A stretch of DNA of 64,000 nucleotides from Planctomycetales bacterium ZRK34 (GCA_014873095.1 CP050848.1:3407850-3471849), one strand, 5' to 3'; shown: positions 33,563 to 42,708, counted from the first letter of the stretch. The notes: a model not told the origin generated them from the sequence alone. Numbers and translations are program-made.

Positions 33563-36517
33563 TTATTTTTCGGTGAGGACCAGGGCGCCGTTGAAGTCGG
33601 CGGGTGGGTTTTCGAGGTGGGCGGTGATGGCGTCGAGGTAGCGGGCGACCAGCTTGGAAGTGCCGAACTTTTCAGCGAGTGCGTTAAACAGATCGCGGGC
33701 GCCGGTGAAATCGCCGGCGATGTAGGCGTCGACGGCGGCGGTGGTGGCCTCGGCGAGCGCGTGTTGATCGGCGGTGGCGGCGTTGCGTGTGTTCAGCAGT
33801 TCGTGGACGGTTTCGTATTCCTGGCGGCCGACGACGACGATGCGGCCGATCGGGCGTGTGAGCATCTGACTGCGGACGAGCATATCGGTGCGATCGGAGA
33901 TCAGCGCCTGCGTGTCGAACTGCTTGTTGGCGTTTTCCAGTCGCGAGGAAAGGTTGACCGCATCGCCGATGACGGTGTAGTCACTACGGCGGGGCGGCGC
34001 ACCGCAGTCGCCGACCATCATGATGCCGGTGCACACGCCGACGCGGGTGTGGAGCTTGGGCAGGCCTTCGAGTTCAGGGTCGTCGGATAATTTACGACCG
34101 GCATCGATCAGCGCGAGCACGGCCTCGCAGGCGTGCAGGGCATGATCGGCGTTGTGAATCGGCGCACCCCAGAAGGCCATGATGCCGTCGCCGAGGTATT
34201 TGTTAACGGTCGCGCGGTGGTCCATGAGCGCGGCGGTGGCGATGGCGAGGTATTTGTTCAGCAGGTTGACGGTGCCTTCGGGGCCGAGGATTTCGGAGAT
34301 GGTGGTGAAGCCGGCGATATCGCTGAACATGCAGGTGAGCTCGCGGCGTTCACCTTCGAGCTTGATGACGTTGGGGTTGTCGACGAGGTAGTCGACGAGG
34401 TCCGGGGCGACGTAGTTTTTGAACTGCCGGGTGATGCGGGCCCGGCCGCGCTGCTCGGCGATGAGACGGAAGACGGTCACGCCGGTCCACGCCCCGATCA
34501 CCGCGACGCACGGCGCGGCCGTCAAAGCCCAGACGCCGGCGTAGTCGAACAGCACCGCCCCGTTGAATACGAAATACCCGCCGACGATCACGGCCGTCAG
34601 GGGAATCGCCACGACCGGCCCGAGCACCGACGCGATCACCGTGGCGGCGAGCCCGAGCAGCACAATCAGCAGCATGTCGACCCACACCGGGGCGCGTCGG
34701 TAGAAATGGTCGGTCAGCATGGCATTCAGCAGCGCTCCGTGCACCACCACGCCGGGCACCTTCGGCTCAAGGCTTGTGGGGATGAAGTCGGCGATTGACC
34801 CGGTGCCGGTCCAGCCGATCAGACAGACCGTGCCGCCGATGAGCTGACGGAAGCGGGCGGAGTCTTCGTTGATGCGCTGCTGGGCGTTTTCGACCTGTTT
34901 CAACGCCGCTTCGTAAATGCGCAGGTTCTGCTTGAGCGTGTCGAGGTCGGCTCGCTCAGCCTCGGAGAGTTTGTCGATGGATTCGTAGTCTTTGCGGATC
35001 GTGGTCAACTCTTCGACCGCGCGGCGGCGCAACTCCGCACGCTGAACGATCAACGCCTCGGCATCGTCCGGCTGGATGGGATCGGACAGCGTTTCGGAGA
35101 GCTTGTCGAATCGCTGGGTCATGTCCACGCGGAACAAACCGTCAAACGGCGGGCGCACCATCAGCTGAAGCAACGCCACGTCGGCGGCCCGCTCGTTCAG
35201 CGCCTGGGCGCGTCGCGCTTCGTGCAGTTCGATCAACACGCCGATGGGCAGGTGCTGCTTGGAATCGAGCTTGGCCGGGTCGAACAGATTCTGCCAGTGG
35301 GGCGAGCCGGACTGCCACGGAATCAGAATCTGTCCGCCGCTGCTGAACCACCCATCGCCGCTGCGCCGCCGCATGGTGGGAATGACCACGTCGCGGGTGG
35401 TGCCGTCGGGCATTTTGGCATTTGGCAGGATCGTCTCGTTCGGTGTGATGCGGATGGTGTCCAGCGGCACGCCGAGGTATTTGCATCCGGTTGCCAGCGC
35501 GATCTGCGGCCACAAATAATCGGCATCGCGCATCCACAGCGGGATCGATCGCAGCACACCGTCGGACTGATACGCGTTGGCGTCGAAGGTGACAAAGCCC
35601 GTACCGATGGTCTGCTCGGCGAGTTGGAGCACCGGCACCGTCGGGTTCTCACCCGGAGCGAACATCGCATCATCCGGCGTCGCCGGGCGCAGGTGGCGGG
35701 TGATGCGCCGCATCGAGAGCACGAGGTCGTACTGCTCGCGCAGGATCGCCAGGGCGGTGGAATTGGTCACGTACTGCGGCAGCTTCGGCAGCACCGCGGC
35801 GCGGACTTCGGCCGGCGTCGGCTCGGGTTTGTCGCTGCCTGCCGGCGGCATCATCTCGATGATTCGCTGGCGGATCGCCCCGACGCGCTGACTGGCCAGC
35901 ACGTCCTTGATGCGATCGGTCTGGGCGTCGGTCATCGCCAGCGCCTCGCGCAGCTCGGCCAGCGACTGACCCGGGTCGTCGTGCAACTGCTTGCGCACGG
36001 CCAATTCCAACGGCGTCGGCGGCTCCGACATCTTCATGGCGATCGGCAGCAGCACGTTGTGGGCCTGCTTCATGGCTGTGGCGAAGCGCTCATCGTCGTC
36101 GACCTCGTCGTAGCCGAGCGGCTTGGCGTCGATGGCCGCCCCCGGTGCGTAGCGCGGCACGACGCGCGGCTCCTGCGCCTCGGAAAACAACACGTCGAAC
36201 GCCACCACCGACGCCCCCGCCCGGCGCAGTTCCTCGACCACCGCCGCCATCCGGCTGCGCGGCCAGGGCCAGCGACCGATCGTCTTCAGCGACCCGTCGT
36301 CGATGTCGACGTGAACGACACGATCGGTCGGCGTCGGGTTGTGCTGATCAAACCACTCGAAGCGCCAGTCCAGCATGATGCGCTCAAGCTGCGACAGCGC
36401 CCCGCCCGCCGCCAGCACGGCGACGGCCAATGTGATCGCCGCGCCGATCAGCATGCTGAGGCTGAACCGGGCGGTGGTCGATGCGGAGGCTTTGGGCAGG
36501 GCGCGGCGTGAAATCAT
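33563..36517 (-). CDS. CHASE2 domain adenylate/guanylate cyclase
   Basis: 984 aa from ATG 36517 (TTG and GTG codons just upstream are alternatives). An N-terminal membrane helix (about 18-40) leads to a large extracytoplasmic CHASE2 domain (about 45-590; VVHVDIDDGSLKTIGRWPWP). Three further helices (about 630-700) and a class III cyclase domain (about 735-925) follow: CMFSDIAGFTTISE with the first metal Asp, YLGDGIMAFWGAP with the second, and GDAVNLSSRLE. A helical TPR-like end remains. It should make cAMP or cGMP in response to an external signal. The FecR-like gene is next upstream, a combination seen in other phyla. Confidence 0.9.
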   Translation of the reverse strand: MISRRALPKASASTTARFSLSMLIGAAITLAVAVLAAGGALSQLERIMLDWRFEWFDQHNPTPTDRVVHVDIDDGSLKTIGRWPWPRSRMAAVVEELRRAGASVVAFDVLFSEAQEPRVVPRYAPGAAIDAKPLGYDEVDDDERFATAMKQAHNVLLPIAMKMSEPPTPLELAVRKQLHDDPGQSLAELREALAMTDAQTDRIKDVLASQRVGAIRQRIIEMMPPAGSDKPEPTPAEVRAAVLPKLPQYVTNSTALAILREQYDLVLSMRRITRHLRPATPDDAMFAPGENPTVPVLQLAEQTIGTGFVTFDANAYQSDGVLRSIPLWMRDADYLWPQIALATGCKYLGVPLDTIRITPNETILPNAKMPDGTTRDVVIPTMRRRSGDGWFSSGGQILIPWQSGSPHWQNLFDPAKLDSKQHLPIGVLIELHEARRAQALNERAADVALLQLMVRPPFDGLFRVDMTQRFDKLSETLSDPIQPDDAEALIVQRAELRRRAVEELTTIRKDYESIDKLSEAERADLDTLKQNLRIYEAALKQVENAQQRINEDSARFRQLIGGTVCLIGWTGTGSIADFIPTSLEPKVPGVVVHGALLNAMLTDHFYRRAPVWVDMLLIVLLGLAATVIASVLGPVVAIPLTAVIVGGYFVFNGAVLFDYAGVWALTAAPCVAVIGAWTGVTVFRLIAEQRGRARITRQFKNYVAPDLVDYLVDNPNVIKLEGERRELTCMFSDIAGFTTISEILGPEGTVNLLNKYLAIATAALMDHRATVNKYLGDGIMAFWGAPIHNADHALHACEAVLALIDAGRKLSDDPELEGLPKLHTRVGVCTGIMMVGDCGAPPRRSDYTVIGDAVNLSSRLENANKQFDTQALISDRTDMLVRSQMLTRPIGRIVVVGRQEYETVHELLNTRNAATADQHALAEATTAAVDAYIAGDFTGARDLFNALAEKFGTSKLVARYLDAITAHLENPPADFNGALVLTEK

Positions 36518-36578
36518 CACCAACTATGATACTCGCACTCAGGGCATGGTGAGGCGGTCGGGCCGACTCGTCTGCGGA

Positions 36579-36607
36579 TAAAAACACCCCCGCGCGGGCG
36601 GGGGTGT
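36579..36607 (-). terminator. intrinsic terminator between the FecR and cyclase genes
   Basis: On the minus strand ACACCCCCGC pairs with GCGGGGGTGT over a 4-nt loop and is followed by TTTTTAT. It ends the porin-lipoprotein-FecR transcript, so the cyclase needs its own promoter. Confidence 0.8.
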
Positions 36608-36639
36608 GTCAGGTTTTCGTTATATCACCAACGACAAGA

Positions 36640-37401
36640 TCACGGATTGGCGCCGGAGCCGGTGGGGTCGCGGCTGATCACGCCGCCGGTGGACATTTGA
36701 CGCATGCCGGTGGACGTGTTGCCGGTGGACGTGCCGAAGTAACCGGCGTTCGGGTTGTTGCCGGCGACGTTGTTGTCGGTGCCGGGGGTGGACGTGTTGG
36801 TGCGATCGGTTTCGTGTTCGGAGTACTTGCTGGGGTCGGGCATTTCGCCGGTGCCGCTGTCGCCGCCGGTGTAGTCGTTGCTGCCCTGGGCGTTCTGGTA
36901 GTTGACGTTGCCGGACAGGCCGTGCATCTGCTGGGTGTCGTAGCCGATGTGCATGATGCCGGACCCGCGGACCGCGAGCACGGACCCGGGGGTGGAGATC
37001 TTGTAGTCGTTGCGTGTTTCGCCGACCTGGTGAACCTCGGCGATGAGTCGGCCGTACTTCTTGGCCAGGCGGGTGTGCATCACGTCGGCATTTTCATCGT
37101 GAGCCAGCTCGGCGATGGCGACGATGCCCAGGCCCTTGAGTGTGATCACGGAGTTGGGGCCGACCTGGACCTGCGCCATCGAGCGAAGGCCGGTGCGGAT
37201 CTCCGACCCGACGCTGAGTTTGGTCTGAGCCGTCAGCGGCTGCCAGTCGGCGTCAAGGTTGGGTCGCTGCTGGACGCGCCCGCTGACTTCCAGAACCTGC
37301 ACGGTCATCGGGGCCGCCTCGTCGGCCGCCCGGCTGACCGCAGGCATCAGCAGGCCGATCATCATGGCAGCCATCAGACCACGTGTGGTGGTTTTGTTCA
37401 T
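36640..37401 (-). CDS. exported FecR-domain protein
   Basis: 253 aa with a signal peptide ending near AVSRAADEA. A FecR domain (about 32-150) has the pattern LSVGSEIRTGLRSMAQVQVG and YGRLIAEVHQ, DYKISTPGSVLAVRGS. Such domains bind or sense envelope components. The C-terminal 90 residues are Gly/Asn/Thr-rich and disordered. Stand-alone exported FecR proteins often pair with CHASE2 cyclases; here the cyclase gene is next. The start overlaps the lipoprotein gene's stop (ATGA). Confidence 0.8.
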   Translation of the reverse strand: MNKTTTRGLMAAMMIGLLMPAVSRAADEAAPMTVQVLEVSGRVQQRPNLDADWQPLTAQTKLSVGSEIRTGLRSMAQVQVGPNSVITLKGLGIVAIAELAHDENADVMHTRLAKKYGRLIAEVHQVGETRNDYKISTPGSVLAVRGSGIMHIGYDTQQMHGLSGNVNYQNAQGSNDYTGGDSGTGEMPDPSKYSEHETDRTNTSTPGTDNNVAGNNPNAGYFGTSTGNTSTGMRQMSTGGVISRDPTGSGANP

Positions 37402-37922
37402 AGTTCGCCCTCCTTATAGGCTTCTGCTCTTGAGACCATCCCCATGAATTGTATGCCGGACATTCCCTGCTGTTCGCTGCTGGGCGGGAGGATGTTCAGG
37501 TAGACCAGTTCACGCGTGGCGTAGCGGGGATGGGCCCCGAGCACACGCATCGTCAACCCCCCGTCGATGCCGAGGATATGACACATCACCCGGGCGACCG
37601 TGCCGCGCGTCACCGCTTCATCAGCGGGTCGGTCGAACGACCCTTCGATCCAGTTGCGCTGCTTGAGCCACTGAATCCGCTGGTCGTAGCTCTGGGCGGC
37701 GTCCTTGCCCTCGGCCAGCAGAATCAACCCGTGCAGGGCTTCGTCGTTGCTGGTGATCGGCTTGTCGGCCAGCCCGTGCCAGAAGTTCAACTCCGCATCG
37801 ACATCGTCGGCCGCGTAGTTCACCGCCAGTTCGTCTTCCACGATCGTCCGCTGGCAGCCGGTCAATCCGACCGCGCCGATCGCCAACATCAACATCAATG
37901 CATGCGTCATCTTCATCGTCAT
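37398..37922 (-). CDS. lipoprotein of unknown function
   Basis: 174 aa. A leader with lipobox IGAVGLTGC and a mature part with two helical stretches (HGLILLAEGKDAAQSYDQRI and RGTVARVMCHILGID). No family recognised; the second half vaguely recalls SLH-like helices. It is coupled to the FecR gene and lies 9 nt after the porin-like gene, so it likely acts in the periplasm or outer membrane with them. Confidence 0.7.
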   Translation of the reverse strand: MTMKMTHALMLMLAIGAVGLTGCQRTIVEDELAVNYAADDVDAELNFWHGLADKPITSNDEALHGLILLAEGKDAAQSYDQRIQWLKQRNWIEGSFDRPADEAVTRGTVARVMCHILGIDGGLTMRVLGAHPRYATRELVYLNILPPSSEQQGMSGIQFMGMVSRAEAYKEGEL

Positions 37923-37931
37923 CAGCCTTTG

Positions 37932-39419
37932 TCAGAACGAGTACGACACGCCGGTATACACGAAGTGCCGGGCGTCATGGTCGGTCACAATCGCCTCGCC
38001 GGGGAAGAACACGCCGTAGCGGATGTTCAGCGCGATGTCGCTGGTGATCCGCCACGCAGCGAATATGTCCGTTTCAAATCCGAGATAGCGGTCGTTGGTG
38101 GTCGGTTCATTCAGCGGGGCATTGGCGTCGAACTTGTTGAACATCAACACGTCGATGCCGACCTGCAACTCGCGGAAAAGTCGCGAGCTCTCACGCACCG
38201 GAAATGTCGACGCCCCCAGCCGGAAGATCATCACGTTGCTGATCGGTGCGGCAAACGACAGGCCCGTCTTGGCGAAGCCGAACCCGTTGAACGCGCGGTC
38301 GGAAGTGCCGGCGGTGTTGCCGCCGAAGGTGTTGGACGTGTCCAGGTCGCGGTCGTCGTCGCCGGTGGCGAAGATGAACTCACCTTCGAGGCGGGACTGG
38401 TTGGCATCGCGGAACAGGTAAGTCAGCTCGAACTTACCGGCCCAGGCGTCGATGTCTTCCAGGTGCTGGCCGGCCGTGGCGGCGATCGTGCCCCCGGGCT
38501 CGAGGCTCGTGCTCAGCGACTCGCCGAGTTCGTAGATGACCTCGGTGGAGTAGAGCAGGCGGGGGATGATCTCGCCGGTGGAGCCGACCGCGACGTAGGT
38601 GCTGTTGTACTCGTACTCGGTGGGAATCGAGCGGAACAGTCCGCCGCCCAGCGGGAGCAGGACGATGGTGGCATCGCGTTCGTTGTTGTCGCGCTGATGC
38701 AGGGCGTAGACGTAAGGCTTGTGATGTTCGAAGCCGGTCCAGGCGAGCTTGCCGCCGTAAAACTGGCGCTGCGTATCACGATCAAAGCGGGGGCGCGACG
38801 AGTCGAAGTCGATCACGCCGGTGTGGGGGGTGAACCCGGCGAGCCATTCCAACTCGACGTGGCCGAGCTCGACGGTGCCTCGCGCCGCGTAGAGCTGATC
38901 GCTCAAAGCCAACTCGCTGGCCCAGGCGACATACTGGCGGCCGACCTGCACGGTGATGTTGTCGTCGATGCGCCGGCCTTCGCTGGCAGCAATCGCCTTG
39001 CGCAGATCGAATTTGTACCAGTAACGATCGGCGATCGGCGTGGCGGCCTCATCGCCGCGGCCGTCGAAGCTGTCGCCGGAGTTGAAGTCGAAGTAGTTGT
39101 AGCGGAGCCGACCGAAGAACTCATGAGCGCCGTCGACATTCAGACAGGCATAAAGCTGGGCGTCGGTGTTCCGCAGGATATGGGTGTTCTGGTTGATGTC
39201 GTCGACGGCGAGGAAGGCGAAATTGACCAGGCCGCCGTATTCGAGCAAGGCGCGTTCGCCGATGTCGAGCGCCGGATTGGCGGTCAACTGGTAGTCGCGC
39301 TCAGCCTGGCGCAAGGCCTGATCCAGACGCTCGACTCCCGTACCCTGGGCGCGTGCGATGCCTGCAGCACTTGCCGCCACCATCACCGCCGCCACGATCA
39401 TCCGACGCGCATGCAACAT
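37932..39419 (-). CDS. outer-membrane beta-barrel protein, alginate-export (AlgE)-like
   Basis: 495 aa from ATG 39419, the last Met before a clear signal peptide (MIVAAVMVAASAAGIARAQG); the frame is open further up. Alternating beta strands run throughout, with IDDNITVQVGRQYVAWASE and QFYGGKLAWTG motifs resembling the alginate-export family, and the protein ends in aromatic YTGVSYSF, a barrel-insertion signal. It may pass a carbohydrate or other anion. It is the first gene of a transcript with a lipoprotein and a FecR protein. Confidence 0.7.
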   Translation of the reverse strand: MLHARRMIVAAVMVAASAAGIARAQGTGVERLDQALRQAERDYQLTANPALDIGERALLEYGGLVNFAFLAVDDINQNTHILRNTDAQLYACLNVDGAHEFFGRLRYNYFDFNSGDSFDGRGDEAATPIADRYWYKFDLRKAIAASEGRRIDDNITVQVGRQYVAWASELALSDQLYAARGTVELGHVELEWLAGFTPHTGVIDFDSSRPRFDRDTQRQFYGGKLAWTGFEHHKPYVYALHQRDNNERDATIVLLPLGGGLFRSIPTEYEYNSTYVAVGSTGEIIPRLLYSTEVIYELGESLSTSLEPGGTIAATAGQHLEDIDAWAGKFELTYLFRDANQSRLEGEFIFATGDDDRDLDTSNTFGGNTAGTSDRAFNGFGFAKTGLSFAAPISNVMIFRLGASTFPVRESSRLFRELQVGIDVLMFNKFDANAPLNEPTTNDRYLGFETDIFAAWRITSDIALNIRYGVFFPGEAIVTDHDARHFVYTGVSYSF

Positions 39420-39552
39420 GAGTAGTCCCTGTACCTGTTTCTGATCTGTGCAACAAAAACCCATAATACCGCCTGCCATCGCGTCCAGCAATGGAAAAAC
39501 AAACGTTTTACGACGGATCGCCCATCGCGCCGGGCTTTGTTATCATCTGATC

Positions 39553-40620
39553 GTGAACGCTCCAGCAGACATCAAACCGTTGCTGGCCGAACTCGCCGCC
39601 GGCCGAAACCTCACCCGCTCCCAGGCCCATGCCGCCTTCGATGGCGTCATGTCCGGCGCCGCCGGCGACGCCCAGATCGGCGCGCTGCTCGGCATGCTCG
39701 CCGTCCGCCCCGGCGGGCCCACCGTCGACGAGATCACCGGCGCCGCCGAGGCCATGCGCGACAAGGTCCGGCGCATCGAAGTCCCCGCCGAGTTCGACGT
39801 CGTCGACACCTGCGGCACAGGCGGCGACGCCTCCGGCACCTTCAACATCTCCACCACCGCCGCGCTGATCGCCGCCGGCGCCGGCGCCCGCGTCGTCAAA
39901 CACGGCAACCGCTCAGTCACTTCCCGCTCGGGGTCTTCACAAGTCCTCGAAGCCCTCGGCGTCAAGCTCGACGTCGCCGACGACACGCTCATCACCTGCC
40001 TTCGCGAAGCCAACATCTGCTTCGCCTTCGCCCCCGCTCACCACCCCGCGATGAAACACGCCATCGGTCCGCGGCGTGAGCTGGCCTTCCGCACCATCTT
40101 CAATCTGCTGGGCCCGCTGACCAATCCCGCCGGCGCACGCCGCCAGGTCATCGGCGTCTTCCGCAGCGATCTGACCGAGCCCATCGCCGGTGTCCTCCAG
40201 CAGCTCGGCGCGGTTCACGCCATGGTCGTGCATGGCTCGACCCTCGGGGCTGCCGACACCACCGAAGGCGGCGGCGGCCTCGACGAAATCACCACCACCG
40301 GCCCCACGCGCATCACCACCCTCCAAAACGGCGACATCACCACCACCGACCTGCGTCCCGCCGACCTCGGTCTGCCCACCGCCTCCATCGCCGATCTCAA
40401 GGTCGACTCCGTCGAAGCTTCCGCCGCGGTGATTCGTGATGTGCTGACCGGCCGCGACTGTCCCGCCCGCCACATCGCCGCGCTGAACGCCGCCGCCGCG
40501 CTCGTCGTCGCCGACCGCGCCCCGGACCTGCCCGCCGCCCTCAAACTCGCCTGCGAATCCCTCGACACCGGCGCCGCCGCCGCCGCCCTCGATCGCCTGA
40601 TCAAACTCACCAACGCATAA
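39553..40620 (+). CDS. trpD: anthranilate phosphoribosyltransferase
   Basis: 355 aa from GTG 39553, close to the usual ~340; the frame open to 39448 has no family similarity. Signature DTCGTGGDASGTFNISTTAA (PRPP site) and KHGNRSVTSRSGSSQVLEAL are clear, with HPAMKHAIGPRRELAFRTIF. It transfers phosphoribose to anthranilate in tryptophan synthesis. No other trp gene is in the window. TATCAT at 39541-39546 lies just upstream, so the transcript may begin at the start codon. Confidence 0.95.
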   Translation: MNAPADIKPLLAELAAGRNLTRSQAHAAFDGVMSGAAGDAQIGALLGMLAVRPGGPTVDEITGAAEAMRDKVRRIEVPAEFDVVDTCGTGGDASGTFNISTTAALIAAGAGARVVKHGNRSVTSRSGSSQVLEALGVKLDVADDTLITCLREANICFAFAPAHHPAMKHAIGPRRELAFRTIFNLLGPLTNPAGARRQVIGVFRSDLTEPIAGVLQQLGAVHAMVVHGSTLGAADTTEGGGGLDEITTTGPTRITTLQNGDITTTDLRPADLGLPTASIADLKVDSVEASAAVIRDVLTGRDCPARHIAALNAAAALVVADRAPDLPAALKLACESLDTGAAAAALDRLIKLTNA

Positions 40621-41175
40621 CGCTCCCTCCCCTCACGCCGACGCTGAGACCCCCTCCGGGGCGAAGCGTCTGGTCCCCGACCGGTGCGCACACCAGCATC
40701 AAAAACCCCAATCTGACAAGTTCACGATTCGTGCGTGACAACCCGCCTTTTCGCGCTGAAACCCCCGCTACAAGCTCAGTGTCGCGCACAACCCCGTCGC
40801 CTCGTCGCGCCGGTGCGCGCGCCAGCGGCAAAAATCGGCCTGTTTAAAGCACTTTTCGCCCGTTTTTTGCCATTCGGCGCGCACACCCATGGCAACTGGC
40901 GACACGTTCGTGCGCGCCCCCCGATTTCCAACCCGCAAACCGCCCCGCGCGCACCAACCCGTCGTGACAATTCAGTACACTTTGCAAGTTTCGCACCACC
41001 CCGCGACACCTCCGTGCGCATCATCATGTCGCGAAGTTCCGCATGCTGGAAACCGGCTCGGCTTGCAAAGATGTCCAGCGTTGACGAAAATACGTTTGTC
41101 TGAAATGCGTCCGTTTCCGAGGTGGCGTCATGTCAGTTGGGGTCATACACAATTCAATTTCCGAGGGCATCGATC
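40621..41175. other. 555-base spacer rich in GTGCGC/GCGCAC, no gene seen
   Basis: Short ORFs here have no family similarity and odd composition. GACGCT (40640) pairs with AGCGTC (40665) around CCCC-TCC-GGGG, perhaps a trpD terminator without a T tract. GTGCGC or GCGCAC occurs at least seven times, and two ~25-nt stretches at 40680 and 40810 agree at about 20 positions (CCGGTGCGC, CCAGC, CAAAAA). Could be decayed repeats, regulatory sites or a leader RNA. Confidence 0.5.
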
Positions 41176-41835
41176 ATGAGTCACAGTGTGCTGGTGAAAT
41201 TCGTAGGTGGGCTGGTCTGCCTGAGCGTGTTCAGCGGATGCGCGTTCGTTGATCAGGACCTGGAGTTGAAGTACCAGGCGGCGGGTTATGTCAGCGGGGC
41301 GGATGGGACCGTGGTGCTTGGCGAGCCCCAGGCGCCGGAATTGATGGCCAAGGAAGACAAACTGATCATCGGCACGGTGAAAAACACCTATGGCATGAAG
41401 ACGGCCGACGCGGTGACCGATGATTCGATCCCTGACTGGATCGCGGGAGCGATGGCGTCGGAACTGGAGGCGGCGGGCTTCACGGTGCAGCGAAGCGATG
41501 TGGCTTCGCCGCAGGGTCAGCAGGTGGTTGTGACGCGCATCATCAAGGTGTGGGTCGAGCAGGATCCGGGCTTCTGGACCGTGGGAGCGATCACGGATTT
41601 GCAACTACGCATCATGTTGTTGCGGGCCGGCCAGACGATCAAGGAATTCGACGTCGACAGCCGCGGGCAGGGCGACCGCGGATTGTTCGGCGATGATGAC
41701 GTGAAGGAAAAATCCCTGCGTGCGGCGCTGGGCGTATGCCTGCAGAAGGCGACGCCGATCATCGCCGAGACGTTTTCAAGCAAGCCGGTCACCATCAAGC
41801 CGCTGCCCGCGGCCGACAACAAGGACAAGTCATGA
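41176..41835 (+). CDS. YajG-like lipoprotein
   Basis: 219 aa from ATG 41176, with GAGGG upstream. Leader with lipobox LSVFSGC at about 23. The mature protein resembles YajG-type lipoproteins: IIGTVKNTYGMKTADAV, then WIAGAMASELEAAGFTVQ, VVVTRIIKVWVEQDPGFW and a late Cys-containing helix. Function of that family is unknown. It is coupled by ATGA to the small lipoprotein gene that follows. Confidence 0.75.
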   Translation: MSHSVLVKFVGGLVCLSVFSGCAFVDQDLELKYQAAGYVSGADGTVVLGEPQAPELMAKEDKLIIGTVKNTYGMKTADAVTDDSIPDWIAGAMASELEAAGFTVQRSDVASPQGQQVVVTRIIKVWVEQDPGFWTVGAITDLQLRIMLLRAGQTIKEFDVDSRGQGDRGLFGDDDVKEKSLRAALGVCLQKATPIIAETFSSKPVTIKPLPAADNKDKS

Positions 41836-42002
41836 TCCGTCATCTGTTGATTCTGTTCGTTCTGGCGGCTGGATGCTTCGCCGGGGTCGGCTGCAGTCAG
41901 TACGAATTCAACGACCCAACCTCGGCGCGCGTCACAATGATTCACGACCAATCCGCCGATCCCCCGCCGGCCCCCGCACAGACCCCCAAGACGCTGCCAT
42001 AA
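41832..42002 (+). CDS. small lipoprotein
   Basis: 56 aa, start overlapping the previous stop. The leader MIRHLLILFVLAAGCFAGVGC has a lipobox (FAGVGC), and the mature 36 residues are polar with a Pro-rich end. Unrecognised. The overlap with the YajG-like gene suggests that the two lipoproteins work together. Confidence 0.65.
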   Translation: MIRHLLILFVLAAGCFAGVGCSQYEFNDPTSARVTMIHDQSADPPPAPAQTPKTLP

Positions 42003-42006
42003 CCCT

Positions 42007-42027
42007 GTAGGTCAGGCCCTGGCCTGC
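42007..42027. repeat. GTAGGTCAGGCC palindrome, solo half
   Basis: GTAGGTCAGGCCCTGGCCTGC directly after the small lipoprotein stop; core CAGGCC-CT-GGCCTG. Same family as the paired elements at 42115 and 42573. Confidence 0.7.
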
Positions 42028-42114
42028 GGGATCTATACACTTCATGGTTGCTGTTCCCGTGTGAGATCGCTGATGGGCAAAACTTCGACATGGAAGACGC
42101 CTTGGCGCAGCACA

Positions 42115-42206
42115 GTAGGTCAGGCCTTGGCCTGACATGGTTTGGTTTTGATGACAGCGGAAGTGTTTCGCTGTTGAAGAAAATGTCAGGCCAGGGCCTG
42201 ACCTAC
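42115..42206. repeat. 92-bp REPIN-like element, copy A (GTAGGTCAGGCC family)
   Basis: Begins GTAGGTCAGGCC-TT-GGCCTGAC and ends GTCAGGCC-AG-GGCCTGACCTAC, so two palindromes in inverted order enclose a ~45-nt centre with TTTCGCTGTTGAAGAAAA. Copy B 366 nt further on shares ends and most of the centre. Confidence 0.85.
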
Positions 42207-42222
42207 GGGGAGTCGATCACGT

Positions 42223-42576
42223 ATGAAGCGAAAAAGCGACATCGGTATTCTGCTATTCGTCTTGCTGGTTGGAGGGATTTATCTTTATGAACCAGCGGCA
42301 GAAATCATCGATTCTGTTCTGCGATACGCTGTGCCAGTGGTCATCTATGGCGTGATCGTCTGTACTGAAAAAGGATGGATTCCTCCGGGAGGGAGCGGAT
42401 CCAACATGGCCTTCATATTCACAGCAGGCATGTATAGCATTTGGTTGGTGATGTATCTGACTACTGATCATGATCCGCCAAGATCCTCTGGGGACAATGT
42501 GCTCATGGTGATCAGCTTGGTCGGGGTGATCATTCTCGCAGGCTATTTGCGGGGCAAGTGTTGGTTGCGGTCGTAG
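42223..42576 (+). CDS. small four-helix membrane protein between two REPIN-like elements
   Basis: 117 aa. Four hydrophobic helices (about 6-22, 28-47, 58-76 and 90-108), basic N terminus MKRKSD. No family recognised; base composition is lower in GC than the neighbours (about 50 %), which hints at transfer. GGGGAG at 42207-42212, right at the edge of copy A, can serve as ribosome site, and the TAG stop is made by the first bases of copy B. The gene therefore fits exactly between the two repeats, like a cassette. Confidence 0.65.
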   Translation: MKRKSDIGILLFVLLVGGIYLYEPAAEIIDSVLRYAVPVVIYGVIVCTEKGWIPPGGSGSNMAFIFTAGMYSIWLVMYLTTDHDPPRSSGDNVLMVISLVGVIILAGYLRGKCWLRS

Positions 42577-42663
42577 GTCAGGCCCCGGCCTGACATGCCT
42601 TGGTTTTAACAACATGGAATTGTTTCGCTGTTGAAGAAAATGTCAGGCCGGGGCCTGACCTAC
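42573..42663. repeat. 91-bp REPIN-like element, copy B (GTAGGTCAGGCC family)
   Basis: GTAGGTCAGGCC-CC-GGCCTGAC at the left and GTCAGGCC-GG-GGCCTGACCTAC at the right; centre again contains TTTCGCTGTTGAAGAAAA. Its first TAG is the stop codon of the membrane protein gene. Confidence 0.85.
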
Positions 42664-42708
42664 GTGGGGCGGCATAGAATGTGTCGGGGCACTTCGGATG
42701 GGATCTTT

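Noticed and set aside
35222..36511. 429-codon plus-strand frame
   Set aside because: Antisense to the CHASE2 cyclase; Arg/His-rich without domains.
37449..39425. 658-codon open frame on the plus strand
   Set aside because: Antisense to the lipoprotein and outer-membrane barrel genes, which have leaders and family motifs.
40735..41103. 122-codon ORF in the spacer after trpD
   Set aside because: No ribosome site, no family similarity, and the other frames are equally open.
42631..42708. ATG start in REPIN copy B for the CsrA-like gene
   Set aside because: The added residues come from the repeat; CsrA similarity begins at ATG 42709.
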